DNA of 64,000 nucleotides from Thermodesulfovibrionia bacterium (GTDB lineage: Bacteria; Nitrospirota; Thermodesulfovibrionia; UBA6902), in assembly GCA_020053105.1 (NCBI GenBank), contig JAGVNU010000085.1, positions 1 through 64,000 on the forward strand, given 5' to 3'. The number at the start of each line of letters is the position of its first letter. The stretch's first letter is position 1. Shown here piece after piece: positions 1-7,893 of this stretch. Position numbers and translations under genes: made by a program. The notes under the pieces are model-generated. The model saw nothing but the letters and a program-made list of their open reading frames with translations. It was not told the DNA's origin and did no database searches.

Positions 1-39
1 AAAAAGATACTGGAAGTAGTTGAAAAAGAGACTGCATGA
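1..39 (+). CDS. rpmF: Ribosomal protein L32, C-terminal end (partial)
   Basis: The first twelve codons read in frame to a TGA at 37-39 and give a tail of the form KKILEVVEKETA. This fits the end of bacterial L32, whose C-terminus is usually a Gly/Lys-Lys-hydrophobic run. The stop overlaps the plsX start (ATGA), and rpmF directly upstream of plsX is a classic arrangement. Only the tail is visible, so the call rests largely on gene order. Confidence 0.6.
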   Translation, partial: KKILEVVEKETA

Positions 40-1061
40 GGATTGCCCTTGATGCCATGGGGGGGGATTTTGCCCCTGCCACAAATATTGACGGTGCGAT
101 TGAGGCCCTGAGCGAAAACCGGGACCTGTCGGTCATACTCGTCGGTAATGCATCCGCTGTAAAGGCCGAACTCGACAAGAGGGATTGTTCCAGGCTGCCG
201 ATAAGCATTCAGCACGCTTCCGAGGTGGTGGAGATGGATGAATCACCGCTTATGGCCCTCAGGCGAAAAAAGGACTCATCAATAAGGGTTGCCATTAACA
301 TGGTGAAGGCCGGAGACGCTGATGCGATGGTAAGCGCGGGCAATTCAGGAGTTGTAATGGCCACGGCCCTTTACGTCCTGGGAAAACTGCCCGGGGTTGA
401 ACGGCCTGCGATAGCCGCCATAATGCCCAGCTTGAAGGACCACTTCCTGCTGCTGGATGCAGGGGCCAACGTGGATTGCAAGCCTCTTCACCTGTATCAG
501 TTTGCGGTCATGGGAGAGGCTTATGCAAAATTCATTTTTAATATTGAAAAACCAAGGGTAGGGCTTCTGAGCATCGGGGAAGAAGACGCCAAGGGGAATG
601 AACTTACCAAAGAGGCGTTTAAGCTTATAAAGGGTTCGAATGTTAATTTTATCGGAAACATCGAGGGCCAGGATATTTTCTCCGGTGAGGCCGACGTAGT
701 TGTGTGTGACGGCTTCGTGGGAAATATCGCGCTCAAGGTAAGCGAGGGCCTGGCTGAAACAATAGTGGAGATGCTGAAAAGGGAATTCATGGAACATGCC
801 CAGGGCAAGGGCGATTCATCGGTTTTCAAAGACGTGTTCAAGAGATTTGTGAAAAGGACTGATTATTCCGAATACGGAGGCGCTCCGCTTTTAGGCATTG
901 GTAATCCGTGCATTATCTGCCACGGCCGTTCTACTTCGAAGGCAATAAAAAATGCCATAAAGGTAGCCGGAGCGTTCCATGGCAAAGGGATACTGGATGT
1001 AATTTCAAGTGAATTCAATAAGGAACTTTCACGGGGGGAATCTGTTGCCACTAATGAGTAG
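36..1061 (+). CDS. plsX: Phosphate acyltransferase PlsX
   Basis: PlsX converts acyl-ACP to acyl-phosphate, the donor for PlsY in membrane phospholipid synthesis; it is a peripheral cytoplasmic enzyme. The N-terminus MRIALDAMGGDFAP is the family hallmark, and the SAGNSG and LLDAGAN segments are also typical. At 341 aa it is full length. The ATG at 36 overlaps the rpmF stop, implying translational coupling, and its own stop lies inside the fabH start region. Together with fabH this is the front of the standard rpmF-plsX-fabH-fabD fatty-acid operon; fabD is missing here and sits at 22266. Confidence 0.97.
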   Translation: MRIALDAMGGDFAPATNIDGAIEALSENRDLSVILVGNASAVKAELDKRDCSRLPISIQHASEVVEMDESPLMALRRKKDSSIRVAINMVKAGDADAMVSAGNSGVVMATALYVLGKLPGVERPAIAAIMPSLKDHFLLLDAGANVDCKPLHLYQFAVMGEAYAKFIFNIEKPRVGLLSIGEEDAKGNELTKEAFKLIKGSNVNFIGNIEGQDIFSGEADVVVCDGFVGNIALKVSEGLAETIVEMLKREFMEHAQGKGDSSVFKDVFKRFVKRTDYSEYGGAPLLGIGNPCIICHGRSTSKAIKNAIKVAGAFHGKGILDVISSEFNKELSRGESVATNE

Positions 1062-2028
1062 GATAACCGGCACCGGCTCTTATGTCCCGGATAAGGTCCT
1101 TGATAATTTCGCCCTCGAAAAGAAAGTTGACACGTCGGATGAATGGATCACTGAGCGGACGGGCATTAAGGCAAGAAGGACCGTCTCTGCCGGCCAGACC
1201 AATTCCGACATGTGCCTGGAGGCCTCAAAGAGGGCGCTCCAGTCTGCGGGTCTTAAACCCAAAGATATTGACCTTATAATTGTCGCAACCATGAGCGGTG
1301 ATATGCCCATGCCCTCGACCGCGGCCATTCTGCAAAGCAAGCTGGGGGCGAAAAATGCCGCTGCCTTTGACATTAACGCTGCATGCAGCGGTTTTTTATA
1401 CGGCCTTTCAGTGGCTGACAAGTTTATCAGGACCGGGGCTTCGCAGAAACTGCTTCTCATCGGGTCGGAGGTCAATTCACGTTTTCTTGACTGGAAAGAC
1501 CGGGCCACGTGTGTGCTGTTTGGTGACGGAGCGGGCGCTGTGGTGCTTGAGCCGTCAAGGGGGAAAAGGGGCATATTGTCCACCCATCTTCATACTGACG
1601 GCAACATGTGGGATTTTATCTGTCTGCCGGGGGGCGGATCGCAATATCCACCTACGTCAAAGACGATAAAGGACCGGCTGCATTTTATAAAGATGAAGGG
1701 CAATGAGACCTTCAAGATTGCAGTGAGGACGCTTGAAAAAATTGCTCTCAGCACACTGGAGCATAACAACGTAAAGCCTTCTGAACTTGCAATGCTCATC
1801 CCCCATCAGGCGAACCTGAGAATAATAGCCGCGACTGCCAGCAGACTGAACATTCCCATGGACAGGGTGGCGGTCAATCTTGATAAATACGGGAACACGT
1901 CAAGCGCGTCAATTCCGATCGCCCTTGATGAAGTGGTAAGAGCGGGAAGAATCAAAGACGGTGATTATGTTCTTCTTGAGGCATTCGGCAGCGGACTGAC
2001 ATGGGCCTCGGCTTTGATTAAATGGTAA
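1054..2028 (+). CDS. fabH: 3-oxoacyl-ACP synthase III (KAS III)
   Basis: FabH starts fatty-acid synthesis by condensing acetyl-CoA with malonyl-ACP. The catalytic triad is visible: Cys111 in AACSGFLYG, His251 in IPHQANLR and Asn281 in YGNTSSAS. The glycine-rich C-terminal FGSGLTWAS is also typical. I chose the ATG at 1054 (324 aa, MSRITGTGSYVP), which overlaps the end of plsX by 8 nt. The open frame runs further upstream to 1009, but that extension would only read through plsX and is not FabH-like. Confidence 0.97.
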   Translation: MSRITGTGSYVPDKVLDNFALEKKVDTSDEWITERTGIKARRTVSAGQTNSDMCLEASKRALQSAGLKPKDIDLIIVATMSGDMPMPSTAAILQSKLGAKNAAAFDINAACSGFLYGLSVADKFIRTGASQKLLLIGSEVNSRFLDWKDRATCVLFGDGAGAVVLEPSRGKRGILSTHLHTDGNMWDFICLPGGGSQYPPTSKTIKDRLHFIKMKGNETFKIAVRTLEKIALSTLEHNNVKPSELAMLIPHQANLRIIAATASRLNIPMDRVAVNLDKYGNTSSASIPIALDEVVRAGRIKDGDYVLLEAFGSGLTWASALIKW

Positions 2029-2084
2029 TGACCCCTGGATCCTTTGCAGTAAATTTTTTATTTCCTAATCTCTTTGGAGGGTAA

Positions 2085-3242
2085 ATGGATTATTTTTTTG
2101 ATGAAGAACAGATAATGATAAGAGACCTGGCGCGGCAGATAGCTGACGAAAAGGTAATGCCGATAAGGGCTGAGCTGGATGAGAAGGAAGAATTCCCATG
2201 GGACATTATGAACATTCTGGCGCAGTCGGACTTTCTCGGGATTTATATCCCTGAAGAATACGGAGGCATGGGCAGGGGCGGGTTTGAATTTTGTCTGGCT
2301 GTTGAGGAATTAAGCAGGGCCTGTCTCGGGGTATCAACAACTTATGCTGCAAATGCCCTCGGAACATATCCGATCCTCCTTTACGGTTCAGAGGAACAGA
2401 AAAAGAAATATCTTCCCGACATTGCCTCAGGAAGGAAGCTTGTGGCGTTTGCGCTTACAGAGGCGAATGCCGGCAGCGATGCCGCCGGGGTGCAGACCAC
2501 TGCTCGACTTGAAGGCAATGAATACGTTCTTAACGGCACGAAACAGTGGATAACAAACGGGGGAGAGGCCGGCATCTATACGGTCATTGCGATAACCGAT
2601 AAAAGTAAAGGCGCCAGGGGGGCCTCCGCGTTCATCGTTGAAAAAGATACCCCGGGGTTCACCTTCGGCAAGAAAGAAAATAAAATGGGAATAAGGTCGT
2701 CTTCCACAAGAGAGCTGATATTTGAAAATTGCCGCATCCCGAAAGAAAATGTCATCGGGAAACCGGGGATGGGATTTATCGTCGCGATGAAGACGCTTGA
2801 CAGCTCAAGGACTGGAGTAGGCGCACAGGGAGTTGGGGTAGCGCAGGGGGCATTTGAAGCTGCCGCGGCATATGCCCTGGAGAGGCAGCAGTTTGGCCAG
2901 CCGATAATCAGTATTCAGGCCGTGCAGCATATACTTGCGGACATGGCCACCCAGATAGAAGCTGCAAGGGCGCTGGTATATGCGGTAGCAAAATTCATAG
3001 ACACTAAGGCCAAAGACGTGTCCAAAGAGTCCGCCATGGCAAAGCTGTTTGCCACTGACGTGGCGATGAAGGTGACGGTGGACGCGGTGCAGGTGATGGG
3101 CGGCGCGGGTTATATGAGGGAATATCCGGTTGAAAAGATGATGCGTGACGCGAAGATCCTGCAGATTTATGAGGGCACAAACCAGATACAGAGAAACGTG
3201 ATCGGTCAGGCCTTAGTTAAGGAAACCGCAAAGAAGAAATAG
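2085..3242 (+). CDS. Acyl-CoA dehydrogenase
   Basis: A flavoprotein that introduces the alpha,beta double bond into an acyl-CoA and passes electrons to ETF. The 385 aa show the usual N-terminal helical, middle beta and C-terminal helical domains. The FAD/substrate signature FALTEANAGSDA lies near residue 124, and the catalytic base is Glu363 in IYEGTNQIQRN, the short-chain/butyryl-CoA-type position. A GGAGGG ribosome-binding site precedes the ATG. etfB and etfA follow about 450 bp downstream and are the likely electron acceptor. Chain-length specificity cannot be read from the sequence. Confidence 0.93.
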   Translation: MDYFFDEEQIMIRDLARQIADEKVMPIRAELDEKEEFPWDIMNILAQSDFLGIYIPEEYGGMGRGGFEFCLAVEELSRACLGVSTTYAANALGTYPILLYGSEEQKKKYLPDIASGRKLVAFALTEANAGSDAAGVQTTARLEGNEYVLNGTKQWITNGGEAGIYTVIAITDKSKGARGASAFIVEKDTPGFTFGKKENKMGIRSSSTRELIFENCRIPKENVIGKPGMGFIVAMKTLDSSRTGVGAQGVGVAQGAFEAAAAYALERQQFGQPIISIQAVQHILADMATQIEAARALVYAVAKFIDTKAKDVSKESAMAKLFATDVAMKVTVDAVQVMGGAGYMREYPVEKMMRDAKILQIYEGTNQIQRNVIGQALVKETAKKK

Positions 3243-3255
3243 CGGGTTTAATGTC

Positions 3256-3579
3256 ATGGCCAGAAAGATATTCATATTATTATGTATGGCGGCTTTTATC
3301 GGGTTTACAGGCTGCATTACATTCCTTTCAAAAAGCGGCTCCCTTGTCCGGTTTGAAGAAAAGAGCGGGGCGCTCACGGATTGTAAATACATGGGCGCTG
3401 TCAGGGGGACTTCTCCGGCAGGATTGATCAATGATCTGAAAAAAGAGAACGCGTTAAACGAAATCAGAAACAACGCTGCGCTCTTGGGGGCCAATACGGT
3501 TGTGATAACCAGCAAGGATTCCATGTTTGATGAAACGGTTGTCCATGGCAAGGCCTACCATTGTCCGTTAAATGAATAA
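3256..3579 (+). CDS. Small lipoprotein, DUF4156-like
   Basis: A 107-aa secreted lipoprotein. It has a basic N-terminus, a hydrophobic signal segment (residues 5-18) and a lipobox FTGC with the acylated Cys at residue 20. The mature part has the pattern of DUF4156 lipoproteins: C-x-Y-MG at the start, then a helix ending in N-x-A-A-x-LGANTVV. Function is unknown for the family. It lies 13 bp after the acyl-CoA dehydrogenase and could be co-transcribed, though nothing suggests a shared role. Confidence 0.7.
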   Translation: MARKIFILLCMAAFIGFTGCITFLSKSGSLVRFEEKSGALTDCKYMGAVRGTSPAGLINDLKKENALNEIRNNAALLGANTVVITSKDSMFDETVVHGKAYHCPLNE

Positions 3580-3609
3580 TAAAAATCCCTGAGTTTGTCC
3601 TTTTCCATC

Positions 3610-3639
3610 TTTACCAATTCAAATCCGATATCGTATAAT
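3610..3639 (+). promoter_or_regulatory. Putative sigma-70 promoter for etfBA
   Basis: TTTACC (3610-3615), an 18-bp spacer and a perfect TATAAT (3634-3639) lie about 60 bp before the etfB start, in an AT-rich gap. The -35 element matches only four of six consensus bases and the spacer is one base longer than ideal, so this is a sequence match only. Confidence 0.4.
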
Positions 3640-3697
3640 ATTTCCGCAATTTTAGCCTGTGATTTTTTCTTCAGGATTTCAGGAGGAATAGATATCA

Positions 3698-4480
3698 GTG
3701 AACATTATTGTCTGCATAAAGCAGGTGCCGGACACGGCAGAAATCAGGATCAACCCGGAGACAAACACTCTCATGAGAGAAGGCGTGCCGAGCATTATTA
3801 ATCCCTTTGACCTGCATGCGATTGAAGCTGCAATACAGATCAGGGAACAAATGGGGGGAAGGGTAACTGTTCTGACAATGGGACCGCCCCAGGCCGAAAC
3901 ATCCCTGAGAGAGGCCGTGTCCATGGGGGCTGATGATGCGGTACTGCTGTCTGACAGGGCCTTTGCGGGCTCTGATACATGGGCAACGTCGTATACGCTT
4001 GCGCAGGCCATCAGGAAACTGGGGGCAGACATAGTCTTCTGCGGCAAGCAGGCTATTGATGGAGATACGGCGCAGGTCGGTCCTGAGACCGCGGAATTTC
4101 TCGATATCCCCCATATCTCGTATATACGAAAGATAGAAGAAGTGAATGAAAACTATATTAGAGTGGAACGGCTGATGGACGAAGGATATGATATTGTGGA
4201 ATCCTCTCTGCCTGTGCTGCTTACTGTTGTCCGGGAACTGAATACACCGAGACTGCCGTCACTGAAAGGGAAGATGGCCGCCAAAAAGGCTGAGATAAAA
4301 AAGCTGGGTATGGCGGACATAGGGGCTGACGAGAATAACCTGGGGCTTAAAGGGTCGCCTACGCAGGTAAAAAACATTTTCGCGCCTGAAGTAAAGGCAG
4401 AGAGAAAAATGATAGAAGGATCGCCGGAGGAGCAGGTGGACAATTTGATTAAAGAACTTAAGGAGATCAAATGCCTGTAA
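3698..4480 (+). CDS. etfB: Electron transfer flavoprotein beta subunit
   Basis: EtfB binds AMP (or a second FAD in bifurcating types) and forms the ETF heterodimer that takes electrons from acyl-CoA dehydrogenases. The start MNIIVCIKQVPDTAEIRINPET and the later ADIVFCGKQAIDGDTAQVGP (about residue 109) are diagnostic; the protein has the family's normal length of 260 aa. The start is GTG at 3698 behind AGGAGGA. It overlaps etfA by 10 nt, so the subunits are translationally coupled. Confidence 0.96.
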   Translation: MNIIVCIKQVPDTAEIRINPETNTLMREGVPSIINPFDLHAIEAAIQIREQMGGRVTVLTMGPPQAETSLREAVSMGADDAVLLSDRAFAGSDTWATSYTLAQAIRKLGADIVFCGKQAIDGDTAQVGPETAEFLDIPHISYIRKIEEVNENYIRVERLMDEGYDIVESSLPVLLTVVRELNTPRLPSLKGKMAAKKAEIKKLGMADIGADENNLGLKGSPTQVKNIFAPEVKAERKMIEGSPEEQVDNLIKELKEIKCL

Positions 4481-5670
4481 TCGTTAATCCTGACAAGTGC
4501 ACAGGTTGTGAGACCTGCCCGGCTTCATGCCCATTTGATGCTATTGAGCTGAAGGACGGCAAGGCTTATATCAATGAGTATTGCAATGCATGCATGACCT
4601 GTTTGTCTGTATGCCCTGAAGGCGCGATTACTGATACAGGCACAGGAGAACAGAGCACAGAACAAAAACAAAAACTGGAAGACTACAGGGACGTGCTTGT
4701 ATTTGCCGAACAGAAGGACGGCAAGGTCGTCTCTGTTTCATATGAACTTCTCGGTGCGGGCAAGAGACTGGCTGATGAACTGGGGGCGAAACTACTGGCA
4801 GTGCTCCTGGGCGCGGGAGAACCTGAGGCGCGGGAACTTATAAAATGGGGAGCGGATAAAGTAATAGTTTGCAGTGACCCCGCGCTTGAGAAATTCAATG
4901 ACGACATGTACAGTGAAATGCTCGCAAGGGTAATTAATAATCATAAACCGGCCATTGTCCTTGCAGGGGCCACGCCGGTGGGAAGATCATTTATTCCGAG
5001 AGTCGCCGCTAAACTGAGGACCGGATTGACTGCTGACTGCACGTCTCTTGAGATAGACAAAGAAACAAAACATCTGCTTCAGGTCAGACCTGCATTCGGC
5101 GGCAATATAATGGCCACTATCCTCTGCCCCAATTACAGGCCGCAGATGGCTACAGTCAGGCCCCGCGTGATGAAAAAGGGAGAGTATAACACTGCCGGGT
5201 CCGGGGAGGTTGTTGAAGTGGGCCTTGAAAATATTAAATCCAGGACTAAGGTCTTAGAGTTTGTTAAAGAGGTATCTGAAGTAAGCGTAAACCTGCACGA
5301 GGCCGACATTATCGTTGCCGGAGGGAGAGGCATTGGCGGGGACAAGGGTTATAAGATGCTTCAGGAACTCGCAGAGGCATTGGGCGGGGCCGTGGGCGCC
5401 TCAAGGGCCGCCGTTGATGAAGGCTGGATACCCTACAGCCACCAGGTGGGACAAACCGGCAAGACTGTTAACCCCAAAATTTATATTGCATGCGGCATTT
5501 CCGGAGCAGTGCAGCATCTTGTAGGGATGCAGTCAGCGGATATTATAGTTGCAATCAATAAAAACCCCGAAGCCCCTATTTTCAACGTCGCCACTTATGG
5601 AATTGTAGGTGATTTGTTTGAGATTGTTCCTCTGCTGACCAGGAAGATCAGGGAAGTGAAAAATATATAA
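4471..5670 (+). CDS. etfA: Electron transfer flavoprotein alpha subunit with N-terminal 2x[4Fe-4S] ferredoxin domain
   Basis: This 399-aa protein is longer than a plain EtfA (about 310-320 aa) because of an N-terminal ferredoxin domain of about 60 residues. Two complete Cys-x2-Cys-x2-Cys-x3-Cys motifs are visible (C10, C13, C16, C20 and C38, C41, C44, C48). A linker leads into EtfA proper, whose C-terminal FAD-binding region has GGRGIGGDKGY, SHQVGQTGKTV and GISGAVQH. Such ferredoxin-EtfA fusions occur in anaerobes. The fused clusters should let the ETF exchange electrons with a one-electron carrier as well as with the dehydrogenase; the direction is inference. Confidence 0.95.
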   Translation: MPVIVNPDKCTGCETCPASCPFDAIELKDGKAYINEYCNACMTCLSVCPEGAITDTGTGEQSTEQKQKLEDYRDVLVFAEQKDGKVVSVSYELLGAGKRLADELGAKLLAVLLGAGEPEARELIKWGADKVIVCSDPALEKFNDDMYSEMLARVINNHKPAIVLAGATPVGRSFIPRVAAKLRTGLTADCTSLEIDKETKHLLQVRPAFGGNIMATILCPNYRPQMATVRPRVMKKGEYNTAGSGEVVEVGLENIKSRTKVLEFVKEVSEVSVNLHEADIIVAGGRGIGGDKGYKMLQELAEALGGAVGASRAAVDEGWIPYSHQVGQTGKTVNPKIYIACGISGAVQHLVGMQSADIIVAINKNPEAPIFNVATYGIVGDLFEIVPLLTRKIREVKNI

Positions 5671-5890
5671 GCTCCCAAAACGCAATTGATCTACCCCTGG
5701 CTAGTGTCGCAATAAATTACACTCCATAAAGCAACTTTACACATGTCCTGTAAGTGATATTTTACAATTTCTTTGATTTCAGGATGTTATAAGATGGCAA
5801 GATAATTGCAGTTACATAATGAGTAGACCTAAGGAGAAGGATATAGAAAGAATCCATCAGTTGATTTTTTGGGGAGGTTGAGTAAATATT

Positions 5891-6052
5891 ATGACAAAGA
5901 AAAAACCATTTGTGGAGCCTGTACTGTTTAAGCACAAAGAGAAACTGGACGAAATAACAAAGTTTAATGGCTTCGGATCTCAAGGCACTGATACAAGTAC
6001 AAGCCGCAGGATTAGCAGGAAAAACGGAAGGTGTCCCCTTGGTTTTAAATAG
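5891..6052 (+). CDS. Candidate RiPP precursor peptide 1
   Basis: A 53-aa ORF read directly from the sequence. The N-terminal 24 residues look like a leader for a PqqD-type recognition element: Lys-Lys-Pro-Phe-x-x-Pro-x-Leu, then KEKLDEIT ending at Thr23, close to the lasso-leader pattern YxxPxL...LxxxT. The next part is Gly/Ser/Thr-rich (GFGSQGTDTSTS, residues 27-38), then Arg/Lys-rich with one Cys (C48). A GGGGAGG lies 14 nt before the ATG. Over residues 1-30 it matches the second peptide (6633) at 17 positions without a gap, including Gly29-Ser30, then diverges. A conserved leader with a variable core, next to PqqD/B2-type genes, argues for a precursor; the product type is unknown. Confidence 0.65.
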   Translation: MTKKKPFVEPVLFKHKEKLDEITKFNGFGSQGTDTSTSRRISRKNGRCPLGFK

Positions 6053-6133
6053 ATTTTAAAAGCAAATGAATGGTGTGCCGGAATCCTCTACTCAATCCAG
6101 CCTTACTGTCTCCCTGCTCAGACAATAAATAAT

Positions 6134-6162
6134 TTGACATGCTTCAGATTTTATGATAACTT
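6134..6162 (+). promoter_or_regulatory. Putative sigma-70 promoter before the PqqD-like gene
   Basis: A perfect TTGACA (6134-6139) is followed after 17 bp by TAACTT (6157-6162). It lies in the 204-bp gap between precursor 1 and the PqqD-like gene, about 95 bp before the GTG start. The -10 is weak (4 of 6), but the -35 and spacing are ideal. It would let the maturation genes be transcribed separately from precursor 1. Confidence 0.4.
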
Positions 6163-6256
6163 TTCTTTACACCTCTAGCGCAATGTACTAATCAGTCCAA
6201 ACGCATTTGTTCATATAATGGAGGGGAGAAGCTTAGATGAGGAGTTTTGAAAGTAA

Positions 6257-6553
6257 GTGAATATTATTAATGATCAATTGAAAACCTGGCGAAAGAATCC
6301 GTCGGTGGTGTGCACTGAACTGGATGAAGGAGCAGTGCTTTTAAACCTGGATACCAAGTATTATTTTAATTTGAATGAGACAGGATTAAGAATCTGGCAG
6401 ATCATGGAAGACTCCCTGAACTCCATGGAAATAGCAGAGAAACTGGCCGGCGAGTACGATGTTGATATGGAAAGAGCAAAGTCAAGCGTGGTCAGGCTGC
6501 TGGGAGAATTGGAGAAGGAAGAGTTGATTCTTTCCGCGGGGAATAGACGTTAA
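6257..6553 (+). CDS. PqqD-family peptide recognition protein (RRE)
   Basis: A 98-aa stand-alone PqqD-like domain. The features are typical: WRKNPSVVCTELDEGAVLLNLDTKYYFNLNETG followed by IWQIMEDS and a winged-helix tail (residues 55-95). In RiPP pathways such proteins (PqqD, lasso B1) bind the leader of the precursor and present it to the tailoring enzymes. The start is GTG at 6257, after a GAGGAG about 12 nt upstream; no ATG is in frame nearby. It lies between the two precursor-like ORFs, which supports a leader-binding role. Confidence 0.85.
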   Translation: MNIINDQLKTWRKNPSVVCTELDEGAVLLNLDTKYYFNLNETGLRIWQIMEDSLNSMEIAEKLAGEYDVDMERAKSSVVRLLGELEKEELILSAGNRR

Positions 6554-6562
6554 ATTATTAAT

Positions 6563-6579
6563 TGCTCGAGCGTTTCTTT
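6563..6579 (+). repeat. CTCGAG hairpin-like motif, copy 1
   Basis: TGCTCGAGCGTTTCTTT starts 10 bp after the PqqD-like gene. The core GCTCGAGC is palindromic and followed by a T-rich stretch. A fuller version occurs at 6854-6873, so the two copies bracket precursor 2. It may be a weak terminator or processing hairpin. Confidence 0.35.
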
Positions 6580-6632
6580 ATTGCTCAAAAAATGATACCC
6601 TTATAAAGGGAAGGAAAGAGGAGGTGAAGAGC

Positions 6633-6779
6633 ATGGCAGAAAAGAAACCATTTAAAGAACCTATTCTGATGAAGTACGAAGAGAAGCTTGACCAGGTAAC
6701 CAAGAATACTCAGTTGGGTTCTAATTGCGACATTAAACCGACCCGTACGAAAAGAAGGTCGCGTCGCTTCAGGCATTAA
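6633..6779 (+). CDS. Candidate RiPP precursor peptide 2
   Basis: A 48-aa ORF read directly from the sequence, with a strong AGAGGAGG site ending about 8 nt before the ATG. Its leader parallels precursor 1: KKPFKEPIL, then EEKLDQVT ending at Thr23, followed by Lys24 and Gly29-Ser30. The C-terminal 18 residues are different and extremely basic (nine Arg or Lys), with one Cys at residue 32. It lies 79 bp after the PqqD-like gene and 76 bp before the kinase-like gene. Strong ribosome binding, leader conservation and position suggest a highly translated substrate of the adjacent enzymes. It is not an obvious lasso core, having no Asp/Glu seven to nine residues after a Gly/Ala/Ser/Cys leader junction. 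Confidence 0.65.
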   Translation: MAEKKPFKEPILMKYEEKLDQVTKNTQLGSNCDIKPTRTKRRSRRFRH

Positions 6780-6853
6780 CTCTAAGGCATATGATACATC
6801 ACCCCTTTGGTGCAGAGCTGAGTAGATTGGTCGGGGTAAAAAGTGAGCTTAAG

Positions 6854-6873
6854 AAATGCTCGAGCATTTTTTT
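6854..6873 (+). terminator. Perfect 16-bp palindrome with T-run (possible attenuating terminator)
   Basis: AAATGCTCGAGCATTT (6854-6869) is a perfect palindrome followed directly by four more Ts, the layout of a short intrinsic terminator. The stem (AAATGC/GCATTT, TCGA loop) is weak, so partial read-through is likely. It overlaps the first in-frame ATG (6856) of the kinase-like gene. It could keep precursor 2 transcript levels above those of the enzymes. It may equally be an operator. Confidence 0.4.
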
Positions 6874-7893
6874 ACTACACCTGATTATGTATTTGCCTGC
6901 GGGGGGAGTGTATCAGTGATTAACAGTACACACACAATTCAGGGAGTGAGTATACGGCTTCGCTGTGATCATCGGCTGCATTTACGCATATCATATTATT
7001 TTAATTTCTATTATAAAGGGGAGACCCGCCGGTTAGTAAAACCAGTTCTCTATGAACTGTCCAGAGTAAAAAATCCCCCGACAATACCGGCAGACGCAGT
7101 CAGAGCGTTTAAGGCCCCGGATGTATCATGTTACATAAGCGGCAAAAGTATTTACTATACGTCGGAAGACGGCTCTGTTATGCACCTGGACCCTGTCTCA
7201 AGAAAAGTAAAGGGTTATCTCAGGGAGAAGGTCCTGGACAATACGAGAATACTATACTCTCTGGTAGGCGCGCCTTTTTCAGAAATTCTGAAATATAACT
7301 CACTGTATTCCCTTCACTCATCTGCTCTCTATCGCAACGGGGTGGGATACCTGTTTTCAGGAGACAGCGGAAGCGGAAAAACCACTACGGCGCTGGGTCT
7401 GGTTGCTCATGGCTTCAAATATGCCTCTGACGATGTTGTACTGCTTGAGGAAGTAAAAGGAGAAATAATTGCACATTCATTGACCAGTACGTTTAACGTA
7501 GACAGGATGCTGGGCGAACGCTTCCCCGGAATTGTAAAAGAGGAAAATCTTCCAGTTAAAGAGGGCGCCAAGGTAACTGTCAGCATAGAACGTATTGTCC
7601 CCGATTCTTTTATCCCTCACCTTAGACCGGACGTGATGGTATTTTTGAAGATTAATTCAGGCGGGAAAAGCCGCATTAATCCCCTTAGCCAGTTTGAAGT
7701 GTTCAACAGATTGCTTAAACAGACTTTACTGGCAGCAGATAAAGAAGTTTCACAAAATCAGATACAGACCATTGGAAAGCTGGTCAGGCAGGTCCGCGGA
7801 TTTGAGCTTCTGAGAGGAAAAGACATCTATGAAGACCCCGCATGTCTTGTCAGTCTTATGGCTGAAGCAGGTTGTCATTATGCGGACCATTAA
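6856..7893 (+). CDS. HPr-kinase-like ATPase of the RiPP-like cluster
   Basis: A 345-aa protein with an HPr kinase/phosphorylase-type catalytic fold. LHSSAL (about residue 153) precedes a Walker A GDSGSGKTT (169-177), and SDDVVLL follows at 191. The N-terminal 130 residues are a beta-rich region not found in true HprK. Homologues in lasso clusters phosphorylate a Ser of the precursor, so a precursor peptide is the likely substrate here. The start is uncertain: the ATG at 6856 lies within a palindrome and has a poor ribosome-binding site; GTG codons near 6910 are alternatives. It overlaps the B2-like gene by 14 nt. Confidence 0.8.
   Translation: MLEHFFTTPDYVFACGGSVSVINSTHTIQGVSIRLRCDHRLHLRISYYFNFYYKGETRRLVKPVLYELSRVKNPPTIPADAVRAFKAPDVSCYISGKSIYYTSEDGSVMHLDPVSRKVKGYLREKVLDNTRILYSLVGAPFSEILKYNSLYSLHSSALYRNGVGYLFSGDSGSGKTTTALGLVAHGFKYASDDVVLLEEVKGEIIAHSLTSTFNVDRMLGERFPGIVKEENLPVKEGAKVTVSIERIVPDSFIPHLRPDVMVFLKINSGGKSRINPLSQFEVFNRLLKQTLLAADKEVSQNQIQTIGKLVRQVRGFELLRGKDIYEDPACLVSLMAEAGCHYADH

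Noticed and set aside
345-797. 150-codon minus-strand ORF within plsX
   Set aside because: It is a shadow of the conserved plsX frame.
5819-5881. 20-codon ORF upstream of precursor 1
   Set aside because: It has no ribosome-binding site and no leader-like motif; it is probably untranslated leader.
5969-5992. Possible 8-residue lasso ring (Gly27 to Asp34) in precursor 1
   Set aside because: There is no cyclase in the cluster, the conserved Thr is four residues before the Gly rather than two, and precursor 2 cannot form an equivalent ring.
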